Positions 6,649 through 13,490 of a DNA stretch of 22,958 nt are shown here, one piece after another. The number at the start of each line of letters is the position of its first letter. The stretch's first letter is position 1. The stretch is from Actinomycetes bacterium (GTDB lineage Bacteria; Actinomycetota; Thermoleophilia; BMS3ABIN01): the NCBI GenBank assembly GCA_021790075.1, contig JAJYIN010000009.1:1-22958 (forward strand). Direction: 5' to 3'. A program made the translations under genes and the position numbers. The notes under the pieces were generated by a model. That model worked only from the letters and a program-made list of their open reading frames with translations. It was not told the DNA's origin and did no database searches.

Positions 6649-7827
6649 TCAGGCGCCGGCCAGGAACTCTGGCGCCTCGAATTCCGCGGTGGGAACGGCC
6701 GCCTCGTGGCGCGGGTGCTCCTCGCGCCGCGGCTGTGCCTCGTGGCGTGCCTGGGCGGTAACCGGGCGGTCAAACCCGGTGGCGATCACGGTTACCTGGA
6801 TCATGTCATGGAGGCTGTCGTCGACAACGGTGCCGAAGATGATGTTGGCGTCCTCGGCGGCCGCAGCGGCCACCACCTGGGCGGCCTCGTTCGCCTCGTG
6901 AAGCGCGACGTCGTTGCCGCCCTTGACGTTCAGCAGGATGCCCCGGGCTCCCTCGATCGACGTTTCCAGCAGGGGCGACCCGATCGCCTGCCGCGCTGCT
7001 TCTTCGGCGCGGCCCTCGCCACTGGCGGTGCCGATGCCCATGAGGGCGCTGCCGGCGCCGCTCATGATGGTGCGCACGTCGGCGAAGTCCAGGTTGATGA
7101 GGCCCGGCAGGTTGATAAGGTCGCAGATGCTCTGCACGCCCTGCCGGAGCACGTCGTCAGCCACGCGGAAGGCGTCCAGCAGGCTGGTGCCCTGATCGAC
7201 GACCTGCAGCAGCCGGTCGTTCGGCACGATGATGACCGTGTCGGCGGCCTCGCGCAGGCGGCGGATGCCCTCCTCCGCCTGGATGTTGCGCTTGGTGCCC
7301 TCGAAGCTGAACGGGCGCGTGACGATGCCGATGGTCAGCGCCCCTGACTCCCGCGCCAGCTCGGCGATGATCGGCGCGGCGCCGGTGCCGGTGCCGCCCC
7401 CCTCGCCGGCGGTGATGAATACCAGGTCCGCGCCCCGTAGCACCCGTTTTACTTCATCACGGCTCCGCTCCAGCGCCTCGGTTCCCACATTGGGGTCGGC
7501 GCCGCCGCCGAGCCCCCGGGTCAGCTCTCCGCCCACGTGGATCTTCACGTCGGCTTCGCACATCTGCAGCGCCTGGGCGTCGGTGTTGACGGCGATGAAC
7601 TCAACGCCTTCCACCCCGGCATCGATCATGCGGTTGACGGCATTGGTGCCGCCGCCGCCGACGCCGACCACCTTGATGGCGGCCAAGTAGGCGGGTTCGG
7701 GGCGGGAAACGGGCAGCTCCCGCGGAGCCGGCCGTTTTTCCTCTATTGTTGTATTCTCAGATATGTGCTCCGTAGGCTGGAAGAGGTTCGATAACGCCCC
7801 TTCCTTCATGCTGGCTCGAATTCCCAT
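6649..7827 (-). CDS. ftsZ: cell division protein FtsZ
   Basis: The protein (392 residues) is the tubulin-like GTPase that forms the division ring. The core begins about residue 47 (AAIKVVGVGGGGTNAVNRM). It has the GTP signature GGGTGTG (143-149), PNDRLL (202-207) and the catalytic T7 loop NLDFADV (245-251), so polymerisation-dependent GTP hydrolysis should be intact. An unstructured Glu/Arg/His-rich linker (about 355-382) ends in FEAPEFLAGA, a weak version of the C-terminal partner-binding peptide that lacks the usual basic residues. The N-terminus has about 46 residues before the core, longer than usual. The start ATG 7827 is supported by AAGGAG 7 nt upstream and lies inside the 3' end of parA (71-nt overlap). 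Position beside parA and the origin, outside any division/cell-wall cluster, is unusual. Confidence 0.97.
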   Translation of the reverse strand: MGIRASMKEGALSNLFQPTEHISENTTIEEKRPAPRELPVSRPEPAYLAAIKVVGVGGGGTNAVNRMIDAGVEGVEFIAVNTDAQALQMCEADVKIHVGGELTRGLGGGADPNVGTEALERSRDEVKRVLRGADLVFITAGEGGGTGTGAAPIIAELARESGALTIGIVTRPFSFEGTKRNIQAEEGIRRLREAADTVIIVPNDRLLQVVDQGTSLLDAFRVADDVLRQGVQSICDLINLPGLINLDFADVRTIMSGAGSALMGIGTASGEGRAEEAARQAIGSPLLETSIEGARGILLNVKGGNDVALHEANEAAQVVAAAAAEDANIIFGTVVDDSLHDMIQVTVIATGFDRPVTAQARHEAQPRREEHPRHEAAVPTAEFEAPEFLAGA

Positions 7828-8569
7828 TGAGCAACTCCTTTGCCAGGTTGCGATAGGTGTCCGCGGCGGCGCCTTCCGGCTCGTAAGCCATAATCGAGCG
7901 GCCCTCGACGGGGGCTTCCGCGAACTTTATGGTTTTCCTCACCACGGTGCTGAAGACGCGGTCGCCAAAGCTCTCCTTCAGAATCTCGATCGCCTCGCGG
8001 CCGTGGATTGTCCGGGCGTCGTACATGGTAGGGAGGATGCCCCTGATGTAGACGTCCGCGTTGAGGTGTTCCCTGATCATCTCCAGCGTCTTTTCCAGCT
8101 GCGCCAGCCCGCGCAGCGAGAGGTATTCACACTGTACCGGCACTATCACCGCGTCGGCGGCGGTGAAGGCGTTTATGGTCAGCAGGCCCAGCGAGGGCGG
8201 GGTGTCCATGAGGATGAAATCATAACGGTGCTTGACCTCCATGAGCGCCTTTTCCAGCGACCGCTCCCGGCCGATGGCCGAGGACAGCGCCAGTTCCGCG
8301 CCGGCAAGATCGATGCTGGCGGGGGCGATGTCTATCTCGCAGCGGCGGATAATGCTCTCGATGGACTCCCGGTGCACGAGGACGTCGAACATGCTCCGGG
8401 TGAGGCTGTCGGGGTCGATGCCCTGGCACATGGACAGGTTTCCCTGCGGGTCCAGGTCGATGGCCAGCACCCGCTTGTGCATCTCGCGCAGGGCGACACC
8501 CAGATTCAGGGTCGAGGTCGTCTTAGCAACCCCACCCTTTTGATTGGCAAAGGCTAATACTGTAGTCAC
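7757..8569 (-). CDS. parA: ParA/Soj-type chromosome-partitioning ATPase
   Basis: The protein (270 residues) is a deviant-Walker ATPase. It has Walker A KGGVAKTT (11-18, alanine in place of the common glycine), switch DLDPQGN (38-44), Walker B-like FILMDTPPSLGLL (118-130), and the AYEPEG/Y tail motif near 228-240. In chromosome segregation ParA dimers bind DNA and are moved by ParB-parS complexes. No parB lies in the window. The GTG start (8569) is chosen because GGGGAG lies 7 nt upstream and it begins directly at the family's first strand. The in-frame extension upstream is not family-like. The conserved part ends near residue 247, and a 23-residue tail is encoded in the overlap with ftsZ. 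The start codon lies in a 12-bp palindrome, so autorepression is possible. Confidence 0.95.
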   Translation of the reverse strand: MTTVLAFANQKGGVAKTTSTLNLGVALREMHKRVLAIDLDPQGNLSMCQGIDPDSLTRSMFDVLVHRESIESIIRRCEIDIAPASIDLAGAELALSSAIGRERSLEKALMEVKHRYDFILMDTPPSLGLLTINAFTAADAVIVPVQCEYLSLRGLAQLEKTLEMIREHLNADVYIRGILPTMYDARTIHGREAIEILKESFGDRVFSTVVRKTIKFAEAPVEGRSIMAYEPEGAAADTYRNLAKELLNGNSSQHEGRGVIEPLPAYGAHI

Positions 8570-8575
8570 GTGACT
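8564..8575. promoter_or_regulatory. 12-bp perfect palindrome over the parA start codon
   Basis: AGTCACGTGACT is its own reverse complement and contains the GTG start of parA. It shares the core TCACGTGA with the ParB target parS, but the outer four bases on each side differ from the parS consensus. An operator for ParA or another regulator, or a diverged parS, is possible. Confidence 0.45.
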
Positions 8576-8692
8576 GCTCCCCGGAATATTTGCGGGAATG
8601 ATGATTCTTTTTCTCCCCGGGCCGGTAAATTCCTTCATCAGGAAGAAAACCGTCGTCAGTCCTGAATACCTCCGCCCGGGAGGCCACCAGTT

Positions 8693-8722
8693 TATCCACA
8701 ACCTATTAACACCTGTGGAAAG
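8693..8722. other. oriC: DnaA box pair 1
   Basis: There is a perfect DnaA box TTATCCACA at 8693-8701 on the plus strand, and an opposed weaker box at 8714-8722 (TGTGGAAAG, 7 of 9 matches on the minus strand). They form an inverted pair in the parA-dnaA gap. Confidence 0.85.
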
Positions 8723-8732
8723 AGTGTTCGCT

Positions 8733-8757
8733 CCTGCTTTTTGCAGGTGTTTTTATT
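8733..8757 (+). other. small stem with T-run inside the origin region
   Basis: CCTGC (8733-8737) pairs with GCAGG (8743-8747) around TTTTT, followed by TGTTTTTATT. It resembles a weak intrinsic terminator on the plus strand. An alternative pairing ACACCTG (8709-8715) with CAGGTGT (8744-8750) exists. No gene upstream on the plus strand needs a terminator, so it may end a short origin transcript or be a local easily melted site. Confidence 0.3.
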
Positions 8758-8819
8758 GCTGGGGCCGCTTCTTTTCTGGCGGGGCGCAATGCTGCTCTTT
8801 GCGGCCATTTCTCCCTCTG

Positions 8820-8844
8820 GTTATCCACAGGTCCTGTGGATAAC
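8820..8844. other. oriC: perfect inverted DnaA box pair 2
   Basis: Two perfect 9-mer DnaA boxes face each other: TTATCCACA at 8821-8829 and TGTGGATAA at 8835-8843. They extend to an 11-bp perfect inverted repeat (8820-8830 and 8834-8844) with a 3-nt spacer. It lies about 30 nt upstream of the candidate dnaA -35, so DnaA binding could serve both initiation and autoregulation. Confidence 0.93.
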
Positions 8845-8849
8845 TGCCT

Positions 8850-8865
8850 GCGCCGGCGCCGGCGC
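8850..8865. repeat. 16-bp GC palindrome next to the DnaA boxes
   Basis: GCGCCGGCGCCGGCGC is a perfect palindrome between the inverted DnaA boxes and the dnaA promoter candidate. It may extrude as a hairpin or simply mark a GC-rich barrier. Function unknown. Confidence 0.4.
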
Positions 8866-8871
8866 GCCGCC

Positions 8872-8898
8872 TTGTTTTCTCCCTGGAGCGGCTATAAA
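8872..8898 (+). promoter_or_regulatory. candidate dnaA promoter
   Basis: TATAAA (8893-8898) is the only good -10 in the dnaA upstream region. TTGTTT at 8872-8877 is a weak -35 at 15 nt, with CTTGTT giving 16 nt. The leader would be about 125 nt. Together with the boxes, palindromes and stem above, this covers the 459-nt gap between parA and dnaA, in which I see no gene. Confidence 0.45.
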
Positions 8899-9028
8899 AT
8901 CGTCGCCACGCGGCTCCCCAAGTTGCCCACTTTTTCGGCGGTGTCCAACCGGCTGCGCGTGGCCGGGGGCGTTCTTCATGCCTGCGTTCGGGGAGCACCA
9001 GCTCAAGCATTACTACAGGAGCACCTCC

Positions 9029-10393
9029 ATGGAACAAGTAGATACCATCTGGCAGCGCGCCAAGGAGACCATCCGCGAGACACTGAACAACTCCACTTAT
9101 GAGATCTGGTTCGAAAAGGCGGATGCCGCCGGGATGGAGGACAACACCTTTCTCCTCTCGGTGCCCAATGATTTCACCAAGAGCCGCATCGAAAACCGTT
9201 TCCTGCCGCTTATCAAGGACAGCCTGGAGGAGGTCGTGGGTGAAGAGCTGCCGGTACGGGTTGTGGTCTCCGACTCCGGCCGGGCCGGAGTCGACAGCAA
9301 GACGGCCACCATCCCACACAAGTATATTGAAACCACGGAGCCGCCCGTCCTGAGGGACCTCAACCCCAAGTACACCTTCGACAGCTTCGTCATCGGCTCC
9401 AGCAACCGCTTTGCTCACGCGGCGGCCCTGCAGGTCGCGGAAAACCCGGGCCGTGCCTACAACCCCTTTTTCATTTACGGCGGTGTGGGCCTGGGTAAAA
9501 CACACCTGCTGCAGGCGATCGGACATTACGTGGCGACCCACAACCCGGAGCTTTCGGTCAAATACTTGACCGTAGAATCATTCACAAACGATTTCATCAA
9601 CTCGGTCATGGCCGGGAAGATGGAGGAGTTCAAGCGCAAGTACCGCAACAACGACGTGCTGCTTATCGACGACGTCCAGTTTCTGGAGAACAAGGAGGGC
9701 ACGCAGGAGGAGTTCTTCCATACCTTCAACACGCTTTACGAGGCCGGCAAGCAGATCGCTATCTCCAGCGACCGGCCCCCCAAGGAGATCGCCACGCTGG
9801 AGGAACGCCTGTGCAGCCGGTTTGAATCCGGCCTGCCAACCGATATCCATCCGCCCGATCTGGAGACACGCATCGCCATCCTGCGCAAAAAGGTGAACAC
9901 CACGGGCGTCGTCATCGACGAAGGCTCCATCGACGACGTTCTGAGTTATATCGCTACCGGCATCCCCACCAATATCAGGGAACTCGAGGGAGCGCTCAAC
10001 CGTCTATCGGCATACGCGCTCCTGACCAACTCCCGGATCACCCTGCCGCTGGCCAAGGAAGCGCTCAAGGGCATCCTGCCGAGCAACCTTGATACGCGCA
10101 TCACCATCGATATGGTCCAGAACGAGGTCTGCCGCGCTTTTGGCGTATCAATGAGCGACCTCAGGGGCAGCAAGCGCAACCAGAGCATAGTCTTCCCCCG
10201 GCAGATAGCCATGTATCTGTGCCGCGAGCTCACAGACGCCTCCCAGCCACAGATCGGACAGAAGTTCGGCGGGCGTGACCATACCACGGTTATTCATGCC
10301 ATCAACAAGATTTCCAAACTCATCAAAGAGGAGCGCGAGGTCTTCAGTCAGGTGCAACAGATCACCAGCAGGCTGAAACACTCCCGCCGGTAG
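9029..10393 (+). CDS. dnaA: chromosomal replication initiator protein DnaA
   Basis: The protein (454 residues) has all four DnaA domains. Domain I covers about 1-80 and a short linker runs to about 112. The AAA+ core carries Walker A GGVGLGKTH (151-159), Walker B LLIDDVQ (211-217) and box VII LCSRFESGL (261-269, arginine finger R264). Domain IV ends with the DNA-binding signature GGRDHTTVIHA (414-424). DnaA binds TTATCCACA boxes and melts oriC. The family usually has W or G where S267 stands in SRFES, a small oddity. The ATG start has AGGAG 7 nt upstream and begins right at domain I. The open frame upstream is not DnaA-like. It is the first rightward gene from the origin and is likely autoregulated by the boxes at 8820-8844. 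Confidence 0.98.
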   Translation: MEQVDTIWQRAKETIRETLNNSTYEIWFEKADAAGMEDNTFLLSVPNDFTKSRIENRFLPLIKDSLEEVVGEELPVRVVVSDSGRAGVDSKTATIPHKYIETTEPPVLRDLNPKYTFDSFVIGSSNRFAHAAALQVAENPGRAYNPFFIYGGVGLGKTHLLQAIGHYVATHNPELSVKYLTVESFTNDFINSVMAGKMEEFKRKYRNNDVLLIDDVQFLENKEGTQEEFFHTFNTLYEAGKQIAISSDRPPKEIATLEERLCSRFESGLPTDIHPPDLETRIAILRKKVNTTGVVIDEGSIDDVLSYIATGIPTNIRELEGALNRLSAYALLTNSRITLPLAKEALKGILPSNLDTRITIDMVQNEVCRAFGVSMSDLRGSKRNQSIVFPRQIAMYLCRELTDASQPQIGQKFGGRDHTTVIHAINKISKLIKEEREVFSQVQQITSRLKHSRR

Positions 10394-10402
10394 GGGACAA
10401 AC

Positions 10403-10647
10403 CGTGGAAAGCAGGGGGGAAGAAGTGGAGAAAGAAAGTGGAGAAAAACTGGTTTTCCCCTTTCCCGGCCGCCCCGCGCCCGCCAGGTCCCGCTTTTCAG
10501 GAACGTCTTCCTGGTTTTCCCGCTTTAACACACAACGTTTTCCGTATATAAATAGCTGTGGTTTGGCGGCTCTTTCCGGGATATCCCCGGAATCCACCCG
10601 CTTACTAATATAACTGCTGTTTTTTATCAAATAAAATAAATACATAA
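10403..10647. other. oriC right part: degenerate DnaA-box repeats and AT-rich unwinding element
   Basis: The dnaA-dnaN gap contains a 13-bp-spaced repeat with two AGTGGAGAA units (10424-10432 and 10437-10445, each 7 of 9 matches to a minus-strand DnaA box). Further weaker sites lie at 10403-10411 (6 of 9) and 10590-10598 (6 of 9). From 10601 comes CTTACTAATATAACTGCTG and then a long A/T stretch to 10647, ending just before the dnaN ribosome binding site. This order (weak boxes, short trinucleotide-like run, AT-rich element, dnaN) resembles the incC unwinding region of Bacillus subtilis. Calling it the DNA unwinding element is inference. Confidence 0.6.
10525..10552 (+). promoter_or_regulatory. 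candidate dnaN promoter
   Basis: TTAACA (10525-10530, 5 of 6 matches to TTGACA) and TATAAA (10547-10552) are 16 nt apart. This is a good sigma-70-type promoter about 105 nt upstream of dnaN, inside the putative unwinding region. Confidence 0.65.
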
Positions 10648-10663
10648 GCCGGAGGCCGTCTTC

Positions 10664-11767
10664 ATGCAACTGACTTGCCCGAAAGATATCCTGCTCGAGA
10701 AGCTGCAAACAGCTTTAAAGACAGTCGCCACCAAAAGCACGATGCCGGTTCTGTCGGGAATGATGATCAAGGCGGCCGGCGCCGGCTCCGCGGAGATCTC
10801 GAGCACGGATATGGAACTCTCGCTGCGCCTGAGCCTGCCGGCCGGGGTTGAGGGCGAGGGCGCCTTCGTCGTCCCGGGACGCCTTCTCACCGACGTGGTG
10901 CGCAGCCTGCCTGCCGGCGAGGTGAAGATAGAGACCGGCGGCGAGCAGGCGCAGATCGTCAGCGGTCCCGCCAGTTTTCGCATCAACTGCCTGCCGGCGG
11001 CCGACTTCCCCCGCCTGCCGGAGATGCCGGAAGAGGGCGTCTTTGAGCTTGACAGTGCGCCGCTGGTTGATACCATCAACACGGTAGCGCGGGCAGCCTC
11101 GCGGGACGAGACGCGCCCGGTGCTAACCGGCGTGCTGGTGAGGTTCGGCAAGGACAGCGTGAAGATGGTCGCCACCGACAGTTACCGGCTCAGCGTGCGG
11201 GAAACAAAGGTGGCCAGCACCCTGGCGGAGAAAAAGGAAGTGATCGTGCCGCGGGCATCGATGGAGGAACTGGCCCGGCTGGCATCCGCCTCCGGGAGCG
11301 ACAAGGTGCGGGTGGGAGTCGTTGACGGGCAGATCATGTTCCTGGCGGGAGACACCCTACTGTCATCCCGGCTGATCGAGGGCCAGTTTCCCAATTACCA
11401 GCAGCTGCTGCCGGACGAATTCAAGCATGAGATCGAGCTGGATAAGGAAGAGCTCCTGGAAGTGGTGAGCCGCATCGGGCTGATGGCGCAGAAGAACGCA
11501 CCGCTCAGGATGCGGTTCTCTGACGGGCGGCTGACCGTCTCGGCCCAGACTCCCCAGGTGGGAGAGGCGCGGGAGGACGTCCCGGTGCCGTTCCAGGGGG
11601 AAGAGGTGGAAATCGGCTTCAACACCGAGTACCTGCGCGACGGCATCGAAAGTGTACAGGAGGAAAAGGTGTTCCTGAGGATTATCAGCCCCCTGCGTCC
11701 AGGGCTCATCAAGGGCTCCACTGACGACTTCCTCTACCTGATAATGCCCGTGCGGCTAACCGGCTGA
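10664..11767 (+). CDS. dnaN: DNA polymerase III beta subunit (sliding clamp)
   Basis: The protein has 367 residues, the usual clamp length, and three clamp domains with no insertion. It begins MQLTCPKDILLEKLQ and has TMPVLSGMMIKA in domain 1, DETRPVLTGVLV and TDSYRLSV in domain 2, and the typical C-terminus LYLIMPVRL, which forms part of the partner-binding pocket. The dimeric ring tethers the replicative polymerase and repair enzymes to DNA. The ATG has GGAGG 8 nt upstream. It is followed after 26 nt by recF on the same strand, as in most bacteria. Confidence 0.98.
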   Translation: MQLTCPKDILLEKLQTALKTVATKSTMPVLSGMMIKAAGAGSAEISSTDMELSLRLSLPAGVEGEGAFVVPGRLLTDVVRSLPAGEVKIETGGEQAQIVSGPASFRINCLPAADFPRLPEMPEEGVFELDSAPLVDTINTVARAASRDETRPVLTGVLVRFGKDSVKMVATDSYRLSVRETKVASTLAEKKEVIVPRASMEELARLASASGSDKVRVGVVDGQIMFLAGDTLLSSRLIEGQFPNYQQLLPDEFKHEIELDKEELLEVVSRIGLMAQKNAPLRMRFSDGRLTVSAQTPQVGEAREDVPVPFQGEEVEIGFNTEYLRDGIESVQEEKVFLRIISPLRPGLIKGSTDDFLYLIMPVRLTG

Positions 11768-11793
11768 GGCTCTTTTCCGCGTCAACCAGCAAG

Positions 11794-12969
11794 TTGTATT
11801 TAAGGCGCCTAAAACTCATTAACTTTCGCAACTGCCGGGAGGGAACGGCGGAATTCTCCCATGGGGTCACCATCATCGCCGGCGGCAACGGCGCCGGCAA
11901 GACCAGTCTGCTGGAAGCGGCACAGTACAGCCTCTGCGGGTATTCCTTCCGAGCCAGCCGTGAACAGGAAATGATCAGTAGCGGCGCCCCATTCCTGCGC
12001 CTAGAGACCGCCACCGAGTGGGGCAACGCCGTCCTTTCCCGCAGCGTTGGCCTGGAAGCCGGCGCGCCGGCCAGGGTCGACGCCGGAGGCGGCCCCAAGT
12101 GGCTTCCCGCCGGGGCCGTGCTCTGCTTCTCGCCCGACGACTTGATGCTTGTCAAGGGTGCACCGGCGTTGAGACGGCGCTTCCTCGATGACGCCGTAAC
12201 GCGGCGCCTGCCGGCTTACCAGCGGCTCGTGACCGATTATCAAAAGGTCCTCAGTCAGAGGAACGTCTTTCTGCAACGGGCGCGCGCCGGCCTGGTTCCG
12301 CTGGCCGACATCACCCCCTGGGACCGGCAGCTTGCCTCTCTGGCATTGCAGATATACGAGGCCCGGGGCGCTCATTGCCGGGAGCTTCTACCGTGGTTCG
12401 CTGACGCCTGGCGGGGAATCGCCGGGCGGCCCGCTGGGGTTGACATTGCCTACCGCTCCCAGCTGGACGGGGTCTTCGAGGCGGCCGAGCCGGAAAAAGA
12501 GCTGCTGTGCCGGCTGCGCGACTCGTGGTCGTCTGATCTGGAGCGGCTTTCCTCCGGCACCGGCACCCACCGGGACGATGTAGAGTTCCTCCTCGAAGGC
12601 AGGAGCATCCGCCGTTTCGGCTCCCAGGGCGAGCAGAGGACAACGGTGCTGGCGCTGCTTCTCGGCGAGCGCGGGTTGGCCTGCGAAAACGGCTCCCGGC
12701 CGCCGCTGTTGCTGCTGGACGACGTCATGAGCGAGCTTGACCGGGAGCGGCGCCGCCGGTTGATGGCCATGCTGACCGGAGCCGGTGGTCCGGGAGACGG
12801 CTTCGATGAGCATGGTCTTTCCCGGCCCGGGCAGACGATCATCACTGCTGCGGACGTGGATCTGTTCTCAACCGCCGAGCGAGAGGAAGCCGCCATCTTT
12901 CATATCGAGGAAGGGCTGGTGACGGCATTGGGGGAAGGCGTTTCCAGGCGGGCAGGCGTTCATGGCTGA
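11794..12969 (+). CDS. recF: DNA replication and repair protein RecF
   Basis: The protein (391 residues) is an SMC-like ABC ATPase. It has Walker A GGNGAGKTS (30-38), Q-loop region about 44, the RecF segment FSPDDLMLVKGAP (112-124), the signature SQGEQR (277-282) and Walker B LLLLDDVMSELD (305-316). RecF helps RecO and RecR load RecA at gaps and stalled forks. The start is TTG with no clear ribosome binding site, so translation probably depends on coupling with dnaN, whose stop is 26 nt upstream. The residues around 328-350 (Gly/Pro/Asp-rich) form a small insertion before the last strand. The gene's last 8 nt overlap the DUF721 gene. Confidence 0.96.
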   Translation: MYLRRLKLINFRNCREGTAEFSHGVTIIAGGNGAGKTSLLEAAQYSLCGYSFRASREQEMISSGAPFLRLETATEWGNAVLSRSVGLEAGAPARVDAGGGPKWLPAGAVLCFSPDDLMLVKGAPALRRRFLDDAVTRRLPAYQRLVTDYQKVLSQRNVFLQRARAGLVPLADITPWDRQLASLALQIYEARGAHCRELLPWFADAWRGIAGRPAGVDIAYRSQLDGVFEAAEPEKELLCRLRDSWSSDLERLSSGTGTHRDDVEFLLEGRSIRRFGSQGEQRTTVLALLLGERGLACENGSRPPLLLLDDVMSELDRERRRRLMAMLTGAGGPGDGFDEHGLSRPGQTIITAADVDLFSTAEREEAAIFHIEEGLVTALGEGVSRRAGVHG

Positions 12970-13273
12970 CTTCGTGCGGATCGGAGAGCTCCTGACACCG
13001 GCGCGGAAGCAGATATGGAACCGGAATCCCCGCCTGGGCATGGGAAGCTTCTGGGAGAAAGCCGCCGGCGCCACGATCGCCTCCCATACGGCAGTCCGCT
13101 CCTTCCGCGGCGGGGTCCTGACCGTGAGTTGCGAGTCGGGCGGCTGGGCGTGCGAACTCAGGCTCGCGGCGGCCGAACTGGCAGCGCGTATCAACCAGTT
13201 GGGACCTCCGGAGAAAGTAAGCGAAATCCGCTTCGTACACCAGGCTCAGGGGAGGCCAAAATCTTGCAAATAG
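12962..13273 (+). CDS. DUF721 (DciA-like) protein
   Basis: This 103-residue protein matches DUF721: a helical N-terminus, W32-E-K-A-A-G (family motif W..I.G..IA.HT), then GGVLTVSCESGGWACELRL (about 50-68), and a last helix before VSEIRFV. Members are related to DciA, which loads the replicative helicase in bacteria lacking DnaC/DnaI, and to the conserved gene between recF and gyrB in Actinobacteria. That role is inferred here. The start ATG overlaps the end of recF by 8 nt, which points to translational coupling. The C-terminus is short and basic. Confidence 0.87.
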   Translation: MADFVRIGELLTPARKQIWNRNPRLGMGSFWEKAAGATIASHTAVRSFRGGVLTVSCESGGWACELRLAAAELAARINQLGPPEKVSEIRFVHQAQGRPKSCK

Positions 13274-13318
13274 CGGGAATGTTTTCCCCAACGCGGTTTG
13301 GGTTTGACAGGCGCTTTG

Positions 13319-13327
13319 TGATATACT
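13319..13327 (+). promoter_or_regulatory. candidate gyrB promoter (extended -10)
   Basis: TGA-TATACT is a full extended -10 motif. A weak TTGGGT lies 18 nt upstream (13298-13303). The better-looking TTGACA at 13304-13309 is only 12 nt away, too close for a normal promoter. The transcript would have a leader of about 155 nt before gyrB. Confidence 0.5.
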
Positions 13328-13365
13328 CCAGGGAGTAATTCCCACTGCCCCGCATGCCAATAACC

Positions 13366-13401
13366 GGAGGGTGAAGGTTGAAGGAGCGCCGCCCTGCCTA
13401 G
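13366..13401 (+). promoter_or_regulatory. possible 7-codon leader peptide in the gyrB leader
   Basis: GGAGG (13366-13370) is followed 7 nt later by TTG and the short frame TTG-AAG-GAG-CGC-CGC-CCT-GCC-TAG (13378-13401, MKERRPA). This ribosome binding site is stronger than the one before gyrB itself. The segment GAAGGT around the start can also pair with ACCTTC about 40 nt downstream. It may be a leader peptide or a chance site. Confidence 0.25.
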
Positions 13402-13490
13402 TGTGCTGTTTCCACCTTCTGTTGGCTGTCCCCCAGGCACGGGCCCCGCTCTAATTTTGAGCCTGCAAACCGCTAACCGAGAGTAAGCTA

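Noticed and set aside
8570..8701. N-terminal extension of ParA in the same frame
   Set aside because: It covers a DnaA box and has no family similarity. GTG 8569 with GGGGAG starts exactly at the conserved first strand.
8741..9028. Open frame extending DnaA upstream, including an ATG at 8978
   Set aside because: It runs through DnaA boxes and the promoter, is not DnaA-like, and the AGGAG fits the ATG at 9029.
13304..13327. TTGACA with TATACT as a gyrB promoter
   Set aside because: Spacing is only 12 nt. The extended -10 is kept, this -35 is not.
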